Part shown: positions 1-7,739 of the stretch, piece after piece
Numbering within the stretch: position 1 is the first letter of the stretch
How the letters are laid out: each line of letters begins with the position of its first letter
DNA from: an uncultured Muribaculaceae bacterium
GTDB taxonomy: Bacteria > Bacteroidota > Bacteroidia > Bacteroidales > Muribaculaceae
Assembly: GCA_910588035.1 (NCBI GenBank)
Contig: CAJUPY010000004.1
Location: 1 to 64,000, forward strand
Direction: 5' to 3'
DNA: 64,000 nt
Program-made: the position numbers and the translations under genes
Notes under the pieces: generated by a model
The model's input: only the letters and a program-made list of their open reading frames with translations
The model's database searches: none
Told to the model about the DNA's origin: nothing

Positions 1-3
1 TCT

Positions 4-43
4 AAGACGCCCGACTGATCATTCAGCCGGGCGTCTTTTTTTT
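4..43 (+). terminator. Intrinsic terminator of a gene left of the window
   Basis: A 10-bp perfect stem (AAGACGCCCG pairing with CGGGCGTCTT), with a further short inner pairing in the loop, runs straight into eight or more T residues. The T-run is on the + strand, so it ends a rightward transcript that begins before the window. Confidence 0.85.
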
Positions 44-89
44 GTATATATGTTTTGTCGTCATTAACCCGTCAATGCGAATTTATTTG

Positions 90-97
90 TATCTTTG
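90..97 (+). promoter_or_regulatory. -7 element of the prmA promoter
   Basis: TATCTTTG matches the Bacteroidota -7 consensus TAnnTTTG and lies 17 nt before the chosen prmA start. I see no good TTTG at the expected -33 distance. The in-frame ATG-like start at 55 would lie upstream of this element, which argues for the start at 115. Confidence 0.6.
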
Positions 98-114
98 TCA
101 AAAATAGCGATGAC

Positions 115-963
115 ATGAATGATTATCGAGAGTTAAGAATCAATGCTGTTCCGTGCAGCGAGACAGTTACCGACATACTTGCACAGTTTCTCGGCGAAAT
201 CGGATTTGAGAGTTTTGTCGCCGATGAGACAGGCTTGACGGCATATGTCAAGGAAGAACTTTTTGATCCGATCAGAATCGACGGTGTTCTGGCGTCATTT
301 CCGGTAGAGGGGATATCTTTCAGCGTGTCGGATGAATTTGTCGCCGGGCGCGACTGGAACGAGGAGTGGGAAAAGAACTATTTCCAGCCTATTGTAGTCG
401 ATGACCTATGTGTCATTCACAGTTCTTTCCACAAAGACTATCCTGAATGTGTCTATGATATCGTGATAGATCCGAAAATGGCATTTGGAACCGGTCATCA
501 TCAGACCACCTCTCTGATTATCGGACAATTGCTGAAAATGGATCTCACTGGAGTGTCTATGATTGACATGGGCACGGGAACCGGAATTCTGGCTATTCTC
601 GGTGCGATGCGCGGAGCTGCTCCGGTGACTGCTGTCGAGATTGATGAAATGGCATTTGAAAACGCTGTCGAGAATGTCGCGATAAACGGCCACTCGGAGA
701 TCGATGTGAGATTGGGCGATGTGTCACAGCTTGCCGGTGTATCGGCCGCAGATGTGTTTGTCGCAAATATCAACCGTAATGTGATCACGGCTGATCTTGC
801 CTCTTATTCAGCGGCTTTGAAGCCTGGTGGAACGATGTTGTTGAGCGGATTTTATATGGAGGATATCCCTGTTGTAATGGCCGAGGCTTCGAAACATGGG
901 CTCGAGGAGTGTGGCCACACTGAACGCGACCGTTGGACTTGCCTGAAATTGAAAAAGTCATGA
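115..963 (+). CDS. prmA: Ribosomal protein L11 methyltransferase
   Basis: PrmA trimethylates ribosomal protein L11 in the cytoplasm, using S-adenosylmethionine. The 282-residue product is close to the usual family length. It has an N-terminal substrate-recognition domain (about residues 1-115), the PDPKMAFGTGHH-type lead-in, and the glycine-rich SAM-binding motif DMGTGTGILAI in the middle. A later segment, VFVANINRNV, corresponds to the NPPY-like catalytic motif region. The frame is open from 55, but the -7 element at 90-97 and the good family alignment at MNDYRELRI favour 115. The stop overlaps the next gene by ATGA, so the two are probably co-transcribed and translationally coupled. Confidence 0.9.
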   Translation: MNDYRELRINAVPCSETVTDILAQFLGEIGFESFVADETGLTAYVKEELFDPIRIDGVLASFPVEGISFSVSDEFVAGRDWNEEWEKNYFQPIVVDDLCVIHSSFHKDYPECVYDIVIDPKMAFGTGHHQTTSLIIGQLLKMDLTGVSMIDMGTGTGILAILGAMRGAAPVTAVEIDEMAFENAVENVAINGHSEIDVRLGDVSQLAGVSAADVFVANINRNVITADLASYSAALKPGGTMLLSGFYMEDIPVVMAEASKHGLEECGHTERDRWTCLKLKKS

Positions 964-1499
964 GATATTTGTTGATCGTATTGATGTCGATCATTTCGGC
1001 ATCAGGCTGCTTTGGCCAGACCGTCGAGAATGAGAGCAAGGCTTTCGAGCATTTTGCCTGGGGTGTGGATGTCTCGGGGTCGATTGACATGACCGGAGAA
1101 GGAATGTCGAGTGTCAATTTCGACGGAGTGTTCGGATATAAGAACAGTTTCTTCAGACTGCTTGGTGTCGGGGCGGCTGTCAATATGGTGATGAACAGCA
1201 GCAACAGATCATTTCCGATTTTCGCTATCGTGCGTACATCTTTCCGCAACAGACCTTCGTTGTGTTTCCTTGATTTGCGTGGTGGAATTTCGGTAAATGA
1301 TGTTTATGGTTACAAGAAGCAGACGGGCGGTTATGGTTCTGTAGGACTCGGCATCACGCTTGCCACCGGAAAGACTTTTTCCTCACATTTGATTTTGGGT
1401 TACAGCTTTATAGAGCGCACCGATTTTGAGCATGACGGCGAGAAATTTGATTGCCGTGATCTTCACAGTGCGACATTAGGTATCGGTATATCGTTTTAA
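960..1499 (+). CDS. Secreted beta-barrel-like protein of unknown function
   Basis: I do not recognise a named family. The 179-residue product starts with an export signal: a hydrophobic stretch to about residue 17, then ASGCFGQ, which could be either a weak lipobox or a signal peptidase I site. The mature part alternates polar and hydrophobic residues in glycine-rich strands (GGYGSVGLGITLATG, LILGYSF) and ends in phenylalanine (LGIGISF). That pattern fits a small outer-membrane beta-barrel of the OmpA/OmpW type. The start was chosen at the ATGA overlap with prmA because it places the signal peptide first; an in-frame ATG 27 nt earlier would put charged residues ahead of it. Confidence 0.7.
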   Translation: MRYLLIVLMSIISASGCFGQTVENESKAFEHFAWGVDVSGSIDMTGEGMSSVNFDGVFGYKNSFFRLLGVGAAVNMVMNSSNRSFPIFAIVRTSFRNRPSLCFLDLRGGISVNDVYGYKKQTGGYGSVGLGITLATGKTFSSHLILGYSFIERTDFEHDGEKFDCRDLHSATLGIGISF

Positions 1500-1589
1500 A
1501 ACCTGTCTTGAATGTTAAAAATTCATTCTTTGCAGAATTTTAACGATATATTTTAATAAATTAATGGTGATAGTTTGTTGGGAAAGTTG

Positions 1590-1597
1590 TAACTTTG
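1590..1597 (+). promoter_or_regulatory. -7 element of the rpoD promoter
   Basis: TAACTTTG matches TAnnTTTG and lies 25 nt upstream of the rpoD start at 1623. The -33 region is not well conserved. Confidence 0.6.
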
Positions 1598-1622
1598 CAT
1601 ATTGCAAACTACGGTAATAACT

Positions 1623-2483
1623 ATGAGACAACTAAAAATCACCAAATCGATTACAAATCGCGAGAGTGCGTCACTTGACAAGTATCTGCAGGAGATTGGT
1701 CGTGAAGATCTGATCACTGTTGAAGAAGAGGTCGAGCTGGCTCAGAGAATACGGGAAGGCGATCAGGCCGCGCTTGAGAAGTTGACCCGTGCCAATCTGA
1801 GATTCGTAGTTTCTGTTGCTAAACAGTATCAGAACCAGGGACTGAGTCTTCCTGACCTGATAAACGAAGGAAACCTCGGACTTATCAAGGCTGCCCAGAA
1901 ATTTGACGAAACTCGAGGATTTAAGTTTATCTCCTATGCCGTGTGGTGGATTCGCCAATCAATTTTGCAGGCATTGGCCGAACAGTCGAGAATCGTGCGC
2001 CTACCGCTCAACCAGGTCGGATCTTTGAACAAGATCAGCAAGGCATTGTCTAAATTTGAGCAGGAAAATGAACGCCGTCCTTCGCCCGAGGAACTCGCCG
2101 AGTCGCTTGATGTGCCGGTAGAAAAGATTGCGGACACGCTTAAAGTTTCAGGACGCCACATTTCGGTTGACGCGCCTTTTGTCGAGGGCGAAGACAACAG
2201 TCTTCTCGATGTGTTGACCAACGACGATTCGCCTATGGCAGACTCAGGTCTGACCCAGGAATCGCTGTCGAAAGAAGTGGAGCGCGCATTGAGTCAACTT
2301 CATGACCGTGAACGCGAAATTCTGAAGATGTTTTTTGGCATCGGCTGTCAGGAAATGACACTTGAAGAGATCGGAGCCAAATTTGATCTCACACGTGAGC
2401 GTGTACGCCAAATCAAGGAGAAAGCAATTCGCAGGCTCAAGGGGCAGAAGAGCCGTCTTCTCAAGTCTTACTTAGGTCAGTAG
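1623..2483 (+). CDS. rpoD: Primary sigma factor RpoD/SigA (short Bacteroidota form)
   Basis: This is the housekeeping sigma subunit of RNA polymerase, which recognises the TTTG/TAnnTTTG promoters seen across this window. The 286-residue protein lacks region 1.1, as is normal in Bacteroidota. Region 1.2 is near SLDKYLQEIGRE (about 19-30). Region 2 holds LRFVVSVAKQYQNQGL and the -10-melting stretch GFKFISYAVWWIRQSI. Region 3 is about 145-205. The region 4.2 helix-turn-helix is MTLEEIGAKFDLTRERVRQI near 240-260. The ATG at 1623 (MRQLKITKS) is the family's usual start; an upstream in-frame ATG at 1602 lies only 4 nt after the -7 element. A strong terminator follows, so it appears monocistronic. 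Confidence 0.97.
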   Translation: MRQLKITKSITNRESASLDKYLQEIGREDLITVEEEVELAQRIREGDQAALEKLTRANLRFVVSVAKQYQNQGLSLPDLINEGNLGLIKAAQKFDETRGFKFISYAVWWIRQSILQALAEQSRIVRLPLNQVGSLNKISKALSKFEQENERRPSPEELAESLDVPVEKIADTLKVSGRHISVDAPFVEGEDNSLLDVLTNDDSPMADSGLTQESLSKEVERALSQLHDREREILKMFFGIGCQEMTLEEIGAKFDLTRERVRQIKEKAIRRLKGQKSRLLKSYLGQ

Positions 2484-2526
2484 TCAATTGACCGCAGTGT
2501 CACACGGAAGTGACCTGATCAACGAT

Positions 2527-2567
2527 AAACGGGAGATCTTCAGTGTCTGAGGGTCTCCCGTTTTTTT
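2527..2567 (+). terminator. Terminator of rpoD
   Basis: AAACGGGAGA pairs with TCTCCCGTTT (10 bp) and is followed by a run of seven T residues, 44 nt after the rpoD stop. Confidence 0.9.
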
Positions 2568-2585
2568 GATGCCTGATTTTGTAGT

Positions 2586-3143
2586 TCAGAAATAATTCAG
2601 TTCGAAAATTATGCGTCGAGGTGCTCCATTTGGAAAGTGCGCGATTTCGAGTGTGAAATCTTTTTCGAGCGCGCAGTAGAACATTCCCGTTTTGTCATCG
2701 GTCGACGCGGGGTCAAGTTTGAATAATGACCATTCGTTATGTCTGCCGAAAGGAATCAGTCCTTTGAGAGGCATACACTCGACGTAGCCTGTGTCACATC
2801 TGACACCGACTATCGAGTCGGGAGATGACAGGGCACAGTGGTTTATGGCGAACACGCGGCCAAAGACCATGTTGCCGCCGCAATATCGTGCCGGCATCCA
2901 CAGCGGATAGGGTGCCAGGCCGTCTGTTCCTGTCACCCAGAATTTTAAATTGGTCTGTTTCTGGTCATAGATCTTTACAGCGAGCTCATAACCGACCATA
3001 GATGCTGTGCGGAAATCGCCCTGACACACGCCCAGAATGTCGGTGATAGGATATCCTTCGAGTATCTTTGAGACAATGTCGAGCGCGTAAGAAAGTTTGT
3101 CGCTACGCGACATTTTTGCGACGCAATTCGGTGGCACTTGCAT
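2586..3143 (-). CDS. Conserved-looking hypothetical protein downstream of miaB
   Basis: I do not recognise this protein. It has up to 185 residues and no signal peptide or clear membrane segment, so it is probably cytoplasmic. It has an N-terminal helical part (SDKLSYALDIVSKILEGY) and a C-terminal strand-rich half with several cysteines. The start is 3 nt after the miaB stop, so the two are surely co-transcribed. A second ATG 30 nt further in (MSRSDKLSYAL) has an A-rich leader and is an equally good start, giving 175 residues. Nothing ties it to tRNA modification except the operon. Confidence 0.7.
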   Translation of the reverse strand: MQVPPNCVAKMSRSDKLSYALDIVSKILEGYPITDILGVCQGDFRTASMVGYELAVKIYDQKQTNLKFWVTGTDGLAPYPLWMPARYCGGNMVFGRVFAINHCALSSPDSIVGVRCDTGYVECMPLKGLIPFGRHNEWSLFKLDPASTDDKTGMFYCALEKDFTLEIAHFPNGAPRRIIFELNYF

Positions 3144-3146
3144 AGT

Positions 3147-4496
3147 TCAGGCGAGTTCGGCTATCAATGTGGCCGATGAAGCATCGACGATCTTTACGGT
3201 GACGGTGTCGCCCACGTTGAAGTCTCCGCAGGGGAAGACGACGGTCTTGTTCTGCGGGGTGCGGCCGACTCGTTGCCGGTTGCTGCGTTTTGCGTAGCCT
3301 TCGACCAACACATCGAAAGTCTTGCCGATGTCACGCCGGTTTGATTCGAGCGACAGTTCGTTCTGAAGGGCTATCATGCGGTTAAGACGCTCGATTTTGA
3401 CTTCTTCCGGCACGTTGTCTTTCATCTCGCGCGAGGCGAGAGTTCCCGGTCTTTCTGAGTATTTGAACATGAAGGCTGAGTCAAACCCGACCTGACGCAT
3501 CAGGTCGAGGGTCTGGTTGAAATCTTCTTCTGATTCGTTATAGAAACCAGTGAACATGTCGGTCGAGATTCCGCAGTCAGGAATCGCGCGTCTGATTGCG
3601 GCAATTCGGTCGAGATACCATTCGCGGGTATATTTACGGTTCATGTTTTTCAGAACGCTGTTGCTCCCCGACTGCACCGGCAGGTGAATGTGGTTGCAGA
3701 TGTTGTCATATCGGGCTATGGTTCTGATCGTCTCGTCGCTCATGTCTTTAGGGTGGGAGGTTGTGAAGCGCACACGCATGTCGGGAGCGGCTTCGGCCAC
3801 CATTGCGAGCAGGCGGTCGAAGGTCACGTCAACACCGTCGTCGGTGGTGTAGCGGTAGCTGTTGACGTTCTGGCCCAACAGGGTGACTTCTTTGAATCCG
3901 CGCGAGCGGAGGTCGGCCAGCTCGTTGAGAATGCTCTGCGGTTCGCGGCTGCGTTCGCGGCCACGGGTGTAGGGCACGATGCAGTATGAGCAGAAATTGT
4001 TGCATCCGCGCATGATGCTGATGAATCCGCTAACACGGTTTGATCCGATTCGGCGTGGAATTACATCGCGGTAGGTCTCGGTGGTGCTCAGATCGATGTT
4101 AATCGCTTTTTTACCACATTCGGCCGCTGCAAAAAGGTCGGGCAGAGAGAGGTAGCTGTCGGGACCGGCAACAATGTCGACACCATGATTCTCGATCAGA
4201 GAGTCGCGCACACGTTCGGCCATGCAGCCGATGACACCGACAATCAGTCTCGAGTTTTTCTTTTTACGCCGCAGGGAGGCGAGATAAGCCAGACGGGCGA
4301 CAATTTTCTGCTCTGCGTTGTCTCTGATCGAACAGGTGTTGAGCAAGATCGCGTCGGCCTCTTCAATCGCGTCGGTGACTGCATATCCGGCCATGCCGAG
4401 AATAGAGGCTACGACTTCGCTGTCGGCCACATTCATCTGGCAACCATAGGTTTCTATGAAAAGACGGCGTTCATCGCCGTTGATTTGATTCTGCAT
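3147..4496 (-). CDS. miaB: tRNA-2-methylthio-N6-dimethylallyladenosine synthase
   Basis: MiaB is a radical-SAM methylthiotransferase that converts i6A37 to ms2i6A37 in tRNAs reading UNN codons. The 449-residue protein has the three expected parts. The N-terminal UPF0004 domain carries cluster cysteines in ETYGCQMN, LLNTCSIRD and VIGCMAERV. The radical SAM core has the CxxxCxxC cluster CNNFCSYC followed by IVPYTRGRERSR. A C-terminal TRAM domain (about 385-449) binds RNA. It is preceded by a perfect promoter (4550-4581) that diverges from the CoA-transferase promoter, and it leads a two-gene operon. Confidence 0.96.
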   Translation of the reverse strand: MQNQINGDERRLFIETYGCQMNVADSEVVASILGMAGYAVTDAIEEADAILLNTCSIRDNAEQKIVARLAYLASLRRKKKNSRLIVGVIGCMAERVRDSLIENHGVDIVAGPDSYLSLPDLFAAAECGKKAINIDLSTTETYRDVIPRRIGSNRVSGFISIMRGCNNFCSYCIVPYTRGRERSREPQSILNELADLRSRGFKEVTLLGQNVNSYRYTTDDGVDVTFDRLLAMVAEAAPDMRVRFTTSHPKDMSDETIRTIARYDNICNHIHLPVQSGSNSVLKNMNRKYTREWYLDRIAAIRRAIPDCGISTDMFTGFYNESEEDFNQTLDLMRQVGFDSAFMFKYSERPGTLASREMKDNVPEEVKIERLNRMIALQNELSLESNRRDIGKTFDVLVEGYAKRSNRQRVGRTPQNKTVVFPCGDFNVGDTVTVKIVDASSATLIAELA

Positions 4497-4516
4497 AAAA
4501 ATTATTTTAATATGTA

Positions 4517-4534
4517 TTTGTGTTGTGACACAAA
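4517..4534. promoter_or_regulatory. Inverted repeat overlapping the CoA-transferase promoter (possible operator)
   Basis: TTTGTGT, a 4-nt spacer and ACACAAA form a perfect 7-bp inverted repeat. It starts exactly on the -33 TTTG of the rightward promoter and covers its spacer, where a repressor or activator dimer would act. No regulator is identified. Confidence 0.4.
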
Positions 4535-4547
4535 TTTGCTAAATTTG
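4517..4547 (+). promoter_or_regulatory. Promoter of the CoA-transferase gene
   Basis: TTTG at 4517-4520, 19 nt, then TAAATTTG at 4540-4547. The start codon follows 69 nt later. Confidence 0.75.
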
Positions 4548-4549
4548 TG

Positions 4550-4581
4550 CAAATTTACTAAAACCGTGTTTTTATCACAAA
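4550..4581 (-). promoter_or_regulatory. Promoter of miaB
   Basis: On the minus strand, TTTG (4581-4578), exactly 20 nt, then TAAATTTG (4557-4550), followed by a 53-nt leader to miaB. The two divergent -7 elements are only 2 nt apart, so the promoters must compete for polymerase. Confidence 0.8.
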
Positions 4582-4616
4582 CGAATCTGCTGAATTCCAA
4601 TCATTAATTTAAAAAT

Positions 4617-6110
4617 ATGGCATATAATTTTATCACGGCAGATGAAGCTGCTGCAATGGTCAAGAATAACGACACCTTCGGTTTGTCGGGATTCACTGCG
4701 CCCGGAGTTCCGAAAGCATTCTTCGAGGCAGTCGCACGTCGTGCTGAAAAAGAGCATGAGGCCGGCCGCGAATTCAAGATCAATGTCTTCACCGGAGCAT
4801 CTACGAACGATCATGTAGACGGCATTCTGGCCCGCACAAACACAATGGGCCGACGTGCTCCCTATCAGAATACGCCTGACCTTCGCAAGCGCATCAACAG
4901 CCACGACGCACACTATTTTGACCGTCACCTCTCAGACATGGCGCAGGAAGTGCGCTATGGTTACTACGGCAAGATTGACTACGCAGTCATCGAGGCTGCC
5001 GAGATCAGCGAGGACGGAGAAGTACTTCTCGGATGCGGACTCGGCAATGTGCCGACCTACGCACACCTTGCCGACAAAATTATCATCGAGCTGAATTCGC
5101 GTCTGCCCAAGTCTCTCTATGGCATGCACGACGTATATCTTCCGCTTGATCCTCCTTACCGCCGCGAGATTCCCATTTTCCATGCCAATGACCGTATCGG
5201 GCGTCCGACACTTAAAATCGATCCGGCAAAGGTTGTGGGTATTATCCGCACAGACTCATACGACGGTGTGAAGCCGTTTACCGAGCCTGACGCGATGTCA
5301 AAGAAGATCGGATCAAATGTGGTTAAATTCCTCCTGTCGGAATATCGCAACGGTGGTCTTCCCAAAGAGTTCCTTCCCCTTCAGTCAGGAGTAGGCAACG
5401 TTGCAAACGCGGTGTTGTATGATCTCGGAGAAAGCACCGAGCTGCCCCAGTTCATGATGTATACCGAGGTTATTCAAGATGCCGTTCTCGAACTGATGAA
5501 GAAAGGAAAATGTACGTTTGCCAGCACCTGCTCGATGACATTCAGTGACAATGTCGAGTCTGAGCTGTTCAGTAACCTCGATTTCTTCCACGACAAGATT
5601 CTTCTGCGTCCGGCCGAGATCTCAAATAACCCCGAGGTCATTCGCCGACTTGGTGTGATAGCAATGAACACCGCGCTTGAGGCCGACATTTTCGGAAATG
5701 TCAATTCGACCCACGTTCTTGGAACACGCATGATGAACGGCATCGGTGGTTCAGGCGACTTCACCCGCAACGCCTACATCTCGATTTTCTCATGCCCGTC
5801 GATCACCAAAGAGGGCGCGATCAGCAACATCGTTCCTATGGTGGCACATGCCGACCACTCAGAACATTCGGTAGACGTCATCGTGACCGACCAGGGTATC
5901 GCCGACCTCCGTGGCAAAGACCCGGTTCAGCGTGCCGAGACAATCATAGAGAACTGTGCCAACCCGCTCTACAAAGAACTTCTGTGGGATTATCTCAAGC
6001 TCGGCAAGGGAGGTCAGACACCCCACACGCTTGCCGCAGCCTTCGCGCTCCATGTGGCACTTTCAGAAACCGGCGACATGCGAAACGCCGACTTCGCGAA
6101 ATATTGCTGA
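4617..6110 (+). CDS. Acetyl-CoA hydrolase/transferase family, probable succinate (acetate):CoA transferase
   Basis: This 497-residue enzyme belongs to the acetyl-CoA hydrolase/4-hydroxybutyrate CoA-transferase family. It resembles the AarC/SCACT branch that moves CoA between acetyl-CoA or propionyl-CoA and succinate. Glu284 in MYTEVIQD sits where that branch has its catalytic glutamate. The GIGGSGDFTRNAY segment (about 361-373) matches the conserved CoA-binding glycine-rich region. In Bacteroidales such enzymes join acetate and propionate formation to the succinate pathway. It has its own promoter, with a possible operator, and is transcribed away from miaB. Substrate choice among acetate, propionate and succinate cannot be settled from sequence alone. 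Confidence 0.88.
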   Translation: MAYNFITADEAAAMVKNNDTFGLSGFTAPGVPKAFFEAVARRAEKEHEAGREFKINVFTGASTNDHVDGILARTNTMGRRAPYQNTPDLRKRINSHDAHYFDRHLSDMAQEVRYGYYGKIDYAVIEAAEISEDGEVLLGCGLGNVPTYAHLADKIIIELNSRLPKSLYGMHDVYLPLDPPYRREIPIFHANDRIGRPTLKIDPAKVVGIIRTDSYDGVKPFTEPDAMSKKIGSNVVKFLLSEYRNGGLPKEFLPLQSGVGNVANAVLYDLGESTELPQFMMYTEVIQDAVLELMKKGKCTFASTCSMTFSDNVESELFSNLDFFHDKILLRPAEISNNPEVIRRLGVIAMNTALEADIFGNVNSTHVLGTRMMNGIGGSGDFTRNAYISIFSCPSITKEGAISNIVPMVAHADHSEHSVDVIVTDQGIADLRGKDPVQRAETIIENCANPLYKELLWDYLKLGKGGQTPHTLAAAFALHVALSETGDMRNADFAKYC

Positions 6111-6135
6111 AAACTTTATCAAAATCAATGATATC

Positions 6136-6161
6136 GAAAGGGTCGGACAACCGGCCCTTTC
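6136..6161 (+). terminator. Hairpin after the CoA-transferase gene
   Basis: GAAAGGGTCGG pairs with CCGGCCCTTTC (11 bp with one G-T pair) over an ACAA loop, 25 nt after the stop. The T-run is short, so termination may be partial. Confidence 0.55.
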
Positions 6162-6180
6162 ATGTAAACACACACAAACT

Positions 6181-6369
6181 ATGAATGGTGAATTTCTTTG
6201 TCCCTATTGCTGCACGATGCGGCCATGGGCAGGGAGTGCGGTGCGTGAGGAAGATGAGACTATAGACTCGACCTATCTCGGACGTGTCATCGTTCCTTAC
6301 CGTCAGCATGTGTCGTTGAGACGGGCCGTGGGGAGCGGGGCTGTGTTGCCATATCGTTCAGACCTGTGA
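6181..6369 (+). CDS. Small CPYC-containing ORF, hypothetical
   Basis: This 62-residue open frame starts MNGEFLCPYCCTMRPW and has an A-rich leader (AACACACACAAACT) typical of real starts here. The CPYC pair near the N-terminus could bind metal or be redox-active, but there is no second pair. The rest is arginine- and valine-rich and shows no family I know. It lies between the CoA-transferase hairpin and the galK promoter, so read-through would be needed for expression. It may be spurious. Confidence 0.3.
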   Translation: MNGEFLCPYCCTMRPWAGSAVREEDETIDSTYLGRVIVPYRQHVSLRRAVGSGAVLPYRSDL

Positions 6370-6414
6370 TTTTCGTTCATTATCGTGTGTGCCGGGTTAA
6401 AGATTGAAAAACTT

Positions 6415-6446
6415 TTTGCCGCTTAAATCAAAAGTGACTATATTTG
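6415..6446 (+). promoter_or_regulatory. Promoter of galK
   Basis: TTTG at 6415-6418, exactly 20 nt, then TATATTTG at 6439-6446; the galK start is 39 nt downstream. Confidence 0.8.
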
Positions 6447-6485
6447 TAGAAACATTTACCTATAATCACAAACGCAACAAGACCA

Positions 6486-7616
6486 ATGGAAAAACAAATC
6501 TCAGCTGAATTTGAGAAACGGTTTGGTGGAACCGGCACATTTTATGCATCGGCAGGACGTATCAACCTCATCGGCGAGCACACCGACTATAACGGTGGCT
6601 TCGTGTTCCCGGGAGCGATAGATAAAGTCATCATGACCGAAATTCGTCAGAACGACCTTGACAAGGTACGTGTCTACTCGATCGACATCGACGACTATGC
6701 GGAGTTTGGCCTCAATGAAGAGGACGCACCCCAGCAGTCATGGGCAAGATATATATTTGGAGTATGCCGTGAGGTGATCAAGCGAGGCGGCGTTGTCAAA
6801 GGCTTCGATGCCGTGTTTGCAGGCAATGTGCCTCTCGGTGCAGGTCTGAGCTCGTCGGCGGCACTCGAGTCATGTTTCGCGTTCGCTCTCAACGACATGT
6901 TCAACGGCAACACGATTGACAAATTTGAACTCGCACGCATAGGCCAGTCTACAGAACATAACTACTGTGGGGTCAACTGCGGAATCATGGATCAGTTCGC
7001 TTCAGTGTTCGGCAAGAAAGGTCAGCTCATGCGTCTTGACTGCCGCTCGATGGAATATGAATATTATCCGTTCAACCCCGAAGGCTACGAACTCGTTCTT
7101 GTTGACTCCGTTGTCAAACATGAACTTGCCGACTCGCCCTACAACAAACGTCGTCAGTCATGTGAGCGCGTTGCAAAACGCCTCGGTGTGGAGACACTCC
7201 GCGATGCCACGATGGAAATGCTCGACGAAGTGAAGGGTGACATCACGGCCGAAGACTACTTCCGCGCCAAATTTGTCATCGAGGAGAAACAGCGTGTGCT
7301 TGATGTCTGCGACGCCCTCAACCGTGGCGACTATGACACTGTAGGCGAACGCATGTATGAGACCCACCGCGGTCTGTCGAAAGACTATGAGGTCAGCTGC
7401 GAGGAACTCGACTACCTCAACGACATCGCACGCGAGTGTGGCGTTACAGGCTCACGCATCATGGGCGGCGGCTTCGGTGGTTGCACCATTAACCTGGTCA
7501 AGAACGAACTGCGCGACAAGTTTGTCGAGACTGCATGCCGCAAGTTCAATGAACGCTACGGCCATGAGCCCAAAATCTACGACGTAGTGATCAGTGACGG
7601 TGCACGCCGGGTTTGA
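6486..7616 (+). CDS. galK: Galactokinase
   Basis: GalK phosphorylates alpha-D-galactose at C1 with ATP, the first committed step of the Leloir pathway. The 376-residue GHMP kinase has the galactokinase signature GRINLIGEHTDYNGG at 24-38. The ATP-binding motif PLGAGLSSSAALE is near 116-128, and the third GHMP motif GSRIMGGGFGGC is in the last quarter. Length and motifs are all standard. No galT, galE or transporter is adjacent; galK stands alone between its own consensus promoter and a strong terminator. Confidence 0.96.
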   Translation: MEKQISAEFEKRFGGTGTFYASAGRINLIGEHTDYNGGFVFPGAIDKVIMTEIRQNDLDKVRVYSIDIDDYAEFGLNEEDAPQQSWARYIFGVCREVIKRGGVVKGFDAVFAGNVPLGAGLSSSAALESCFAFALNDMFNGNTIDKFELARIGQSTEHNYCGVNCGIMDQFASVFGKKGQLMRLDCRSMEYEYYPFNPEGYELVLVDSVVKHELADSPYNKRRQSCERVAKRLGVETLRDATMEMLDEVKGDITAEDYFRAKFVIEEKQRVLDVCDALNRGDYDTVGERMYETHRGLSKDYEVSCEELDYLNDIARECGVTGSRIMGGGFGGCTINLVKNELRDKFVETACRKFNERYGHEPKIYDVVISDGARRV

Positions 7617-7635
7617 TCGTCTGTCATAAAATAGA

Positions 7636-7672
7636 AAAAGAGGAGGCTTCCGGTCAAGGAGGCCTCTTTTTT
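7636..7672 (+). terminator. Terminator of galK
   Basis: AAAAGAGG pairs with CCTCTTTT, with further GG/CC pairing inside. The stem is followed by T residues, 20 nt after the galK stop. Confidence 0.85.
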
Positions 7673-7706
7673 CGTTAAATAATGACCGAGGAATAAAAAA
7701 ATTGGC

Positions 7707-7714
7707 TAAATTTG
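7707..7714 (+). promoter_or_regulatory. -7 element upstream of aminopeptidase P
   Basis: TAAATTTG, 25 nt before the start codon at 7740; no convincing -33 element. Confidence 0.55.
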
Positions 7715-7739
7715 AGCCGTTTAAAAAAGCATCAAAATC

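Noticed and set aside
6181..6369. Reading the CPYC ORF as a zinc-ribbon protein
   Set aside because: Only one cysteine pair is present, so a zinc ribbon cannot be formed; kept only as a low-confidence ORF.
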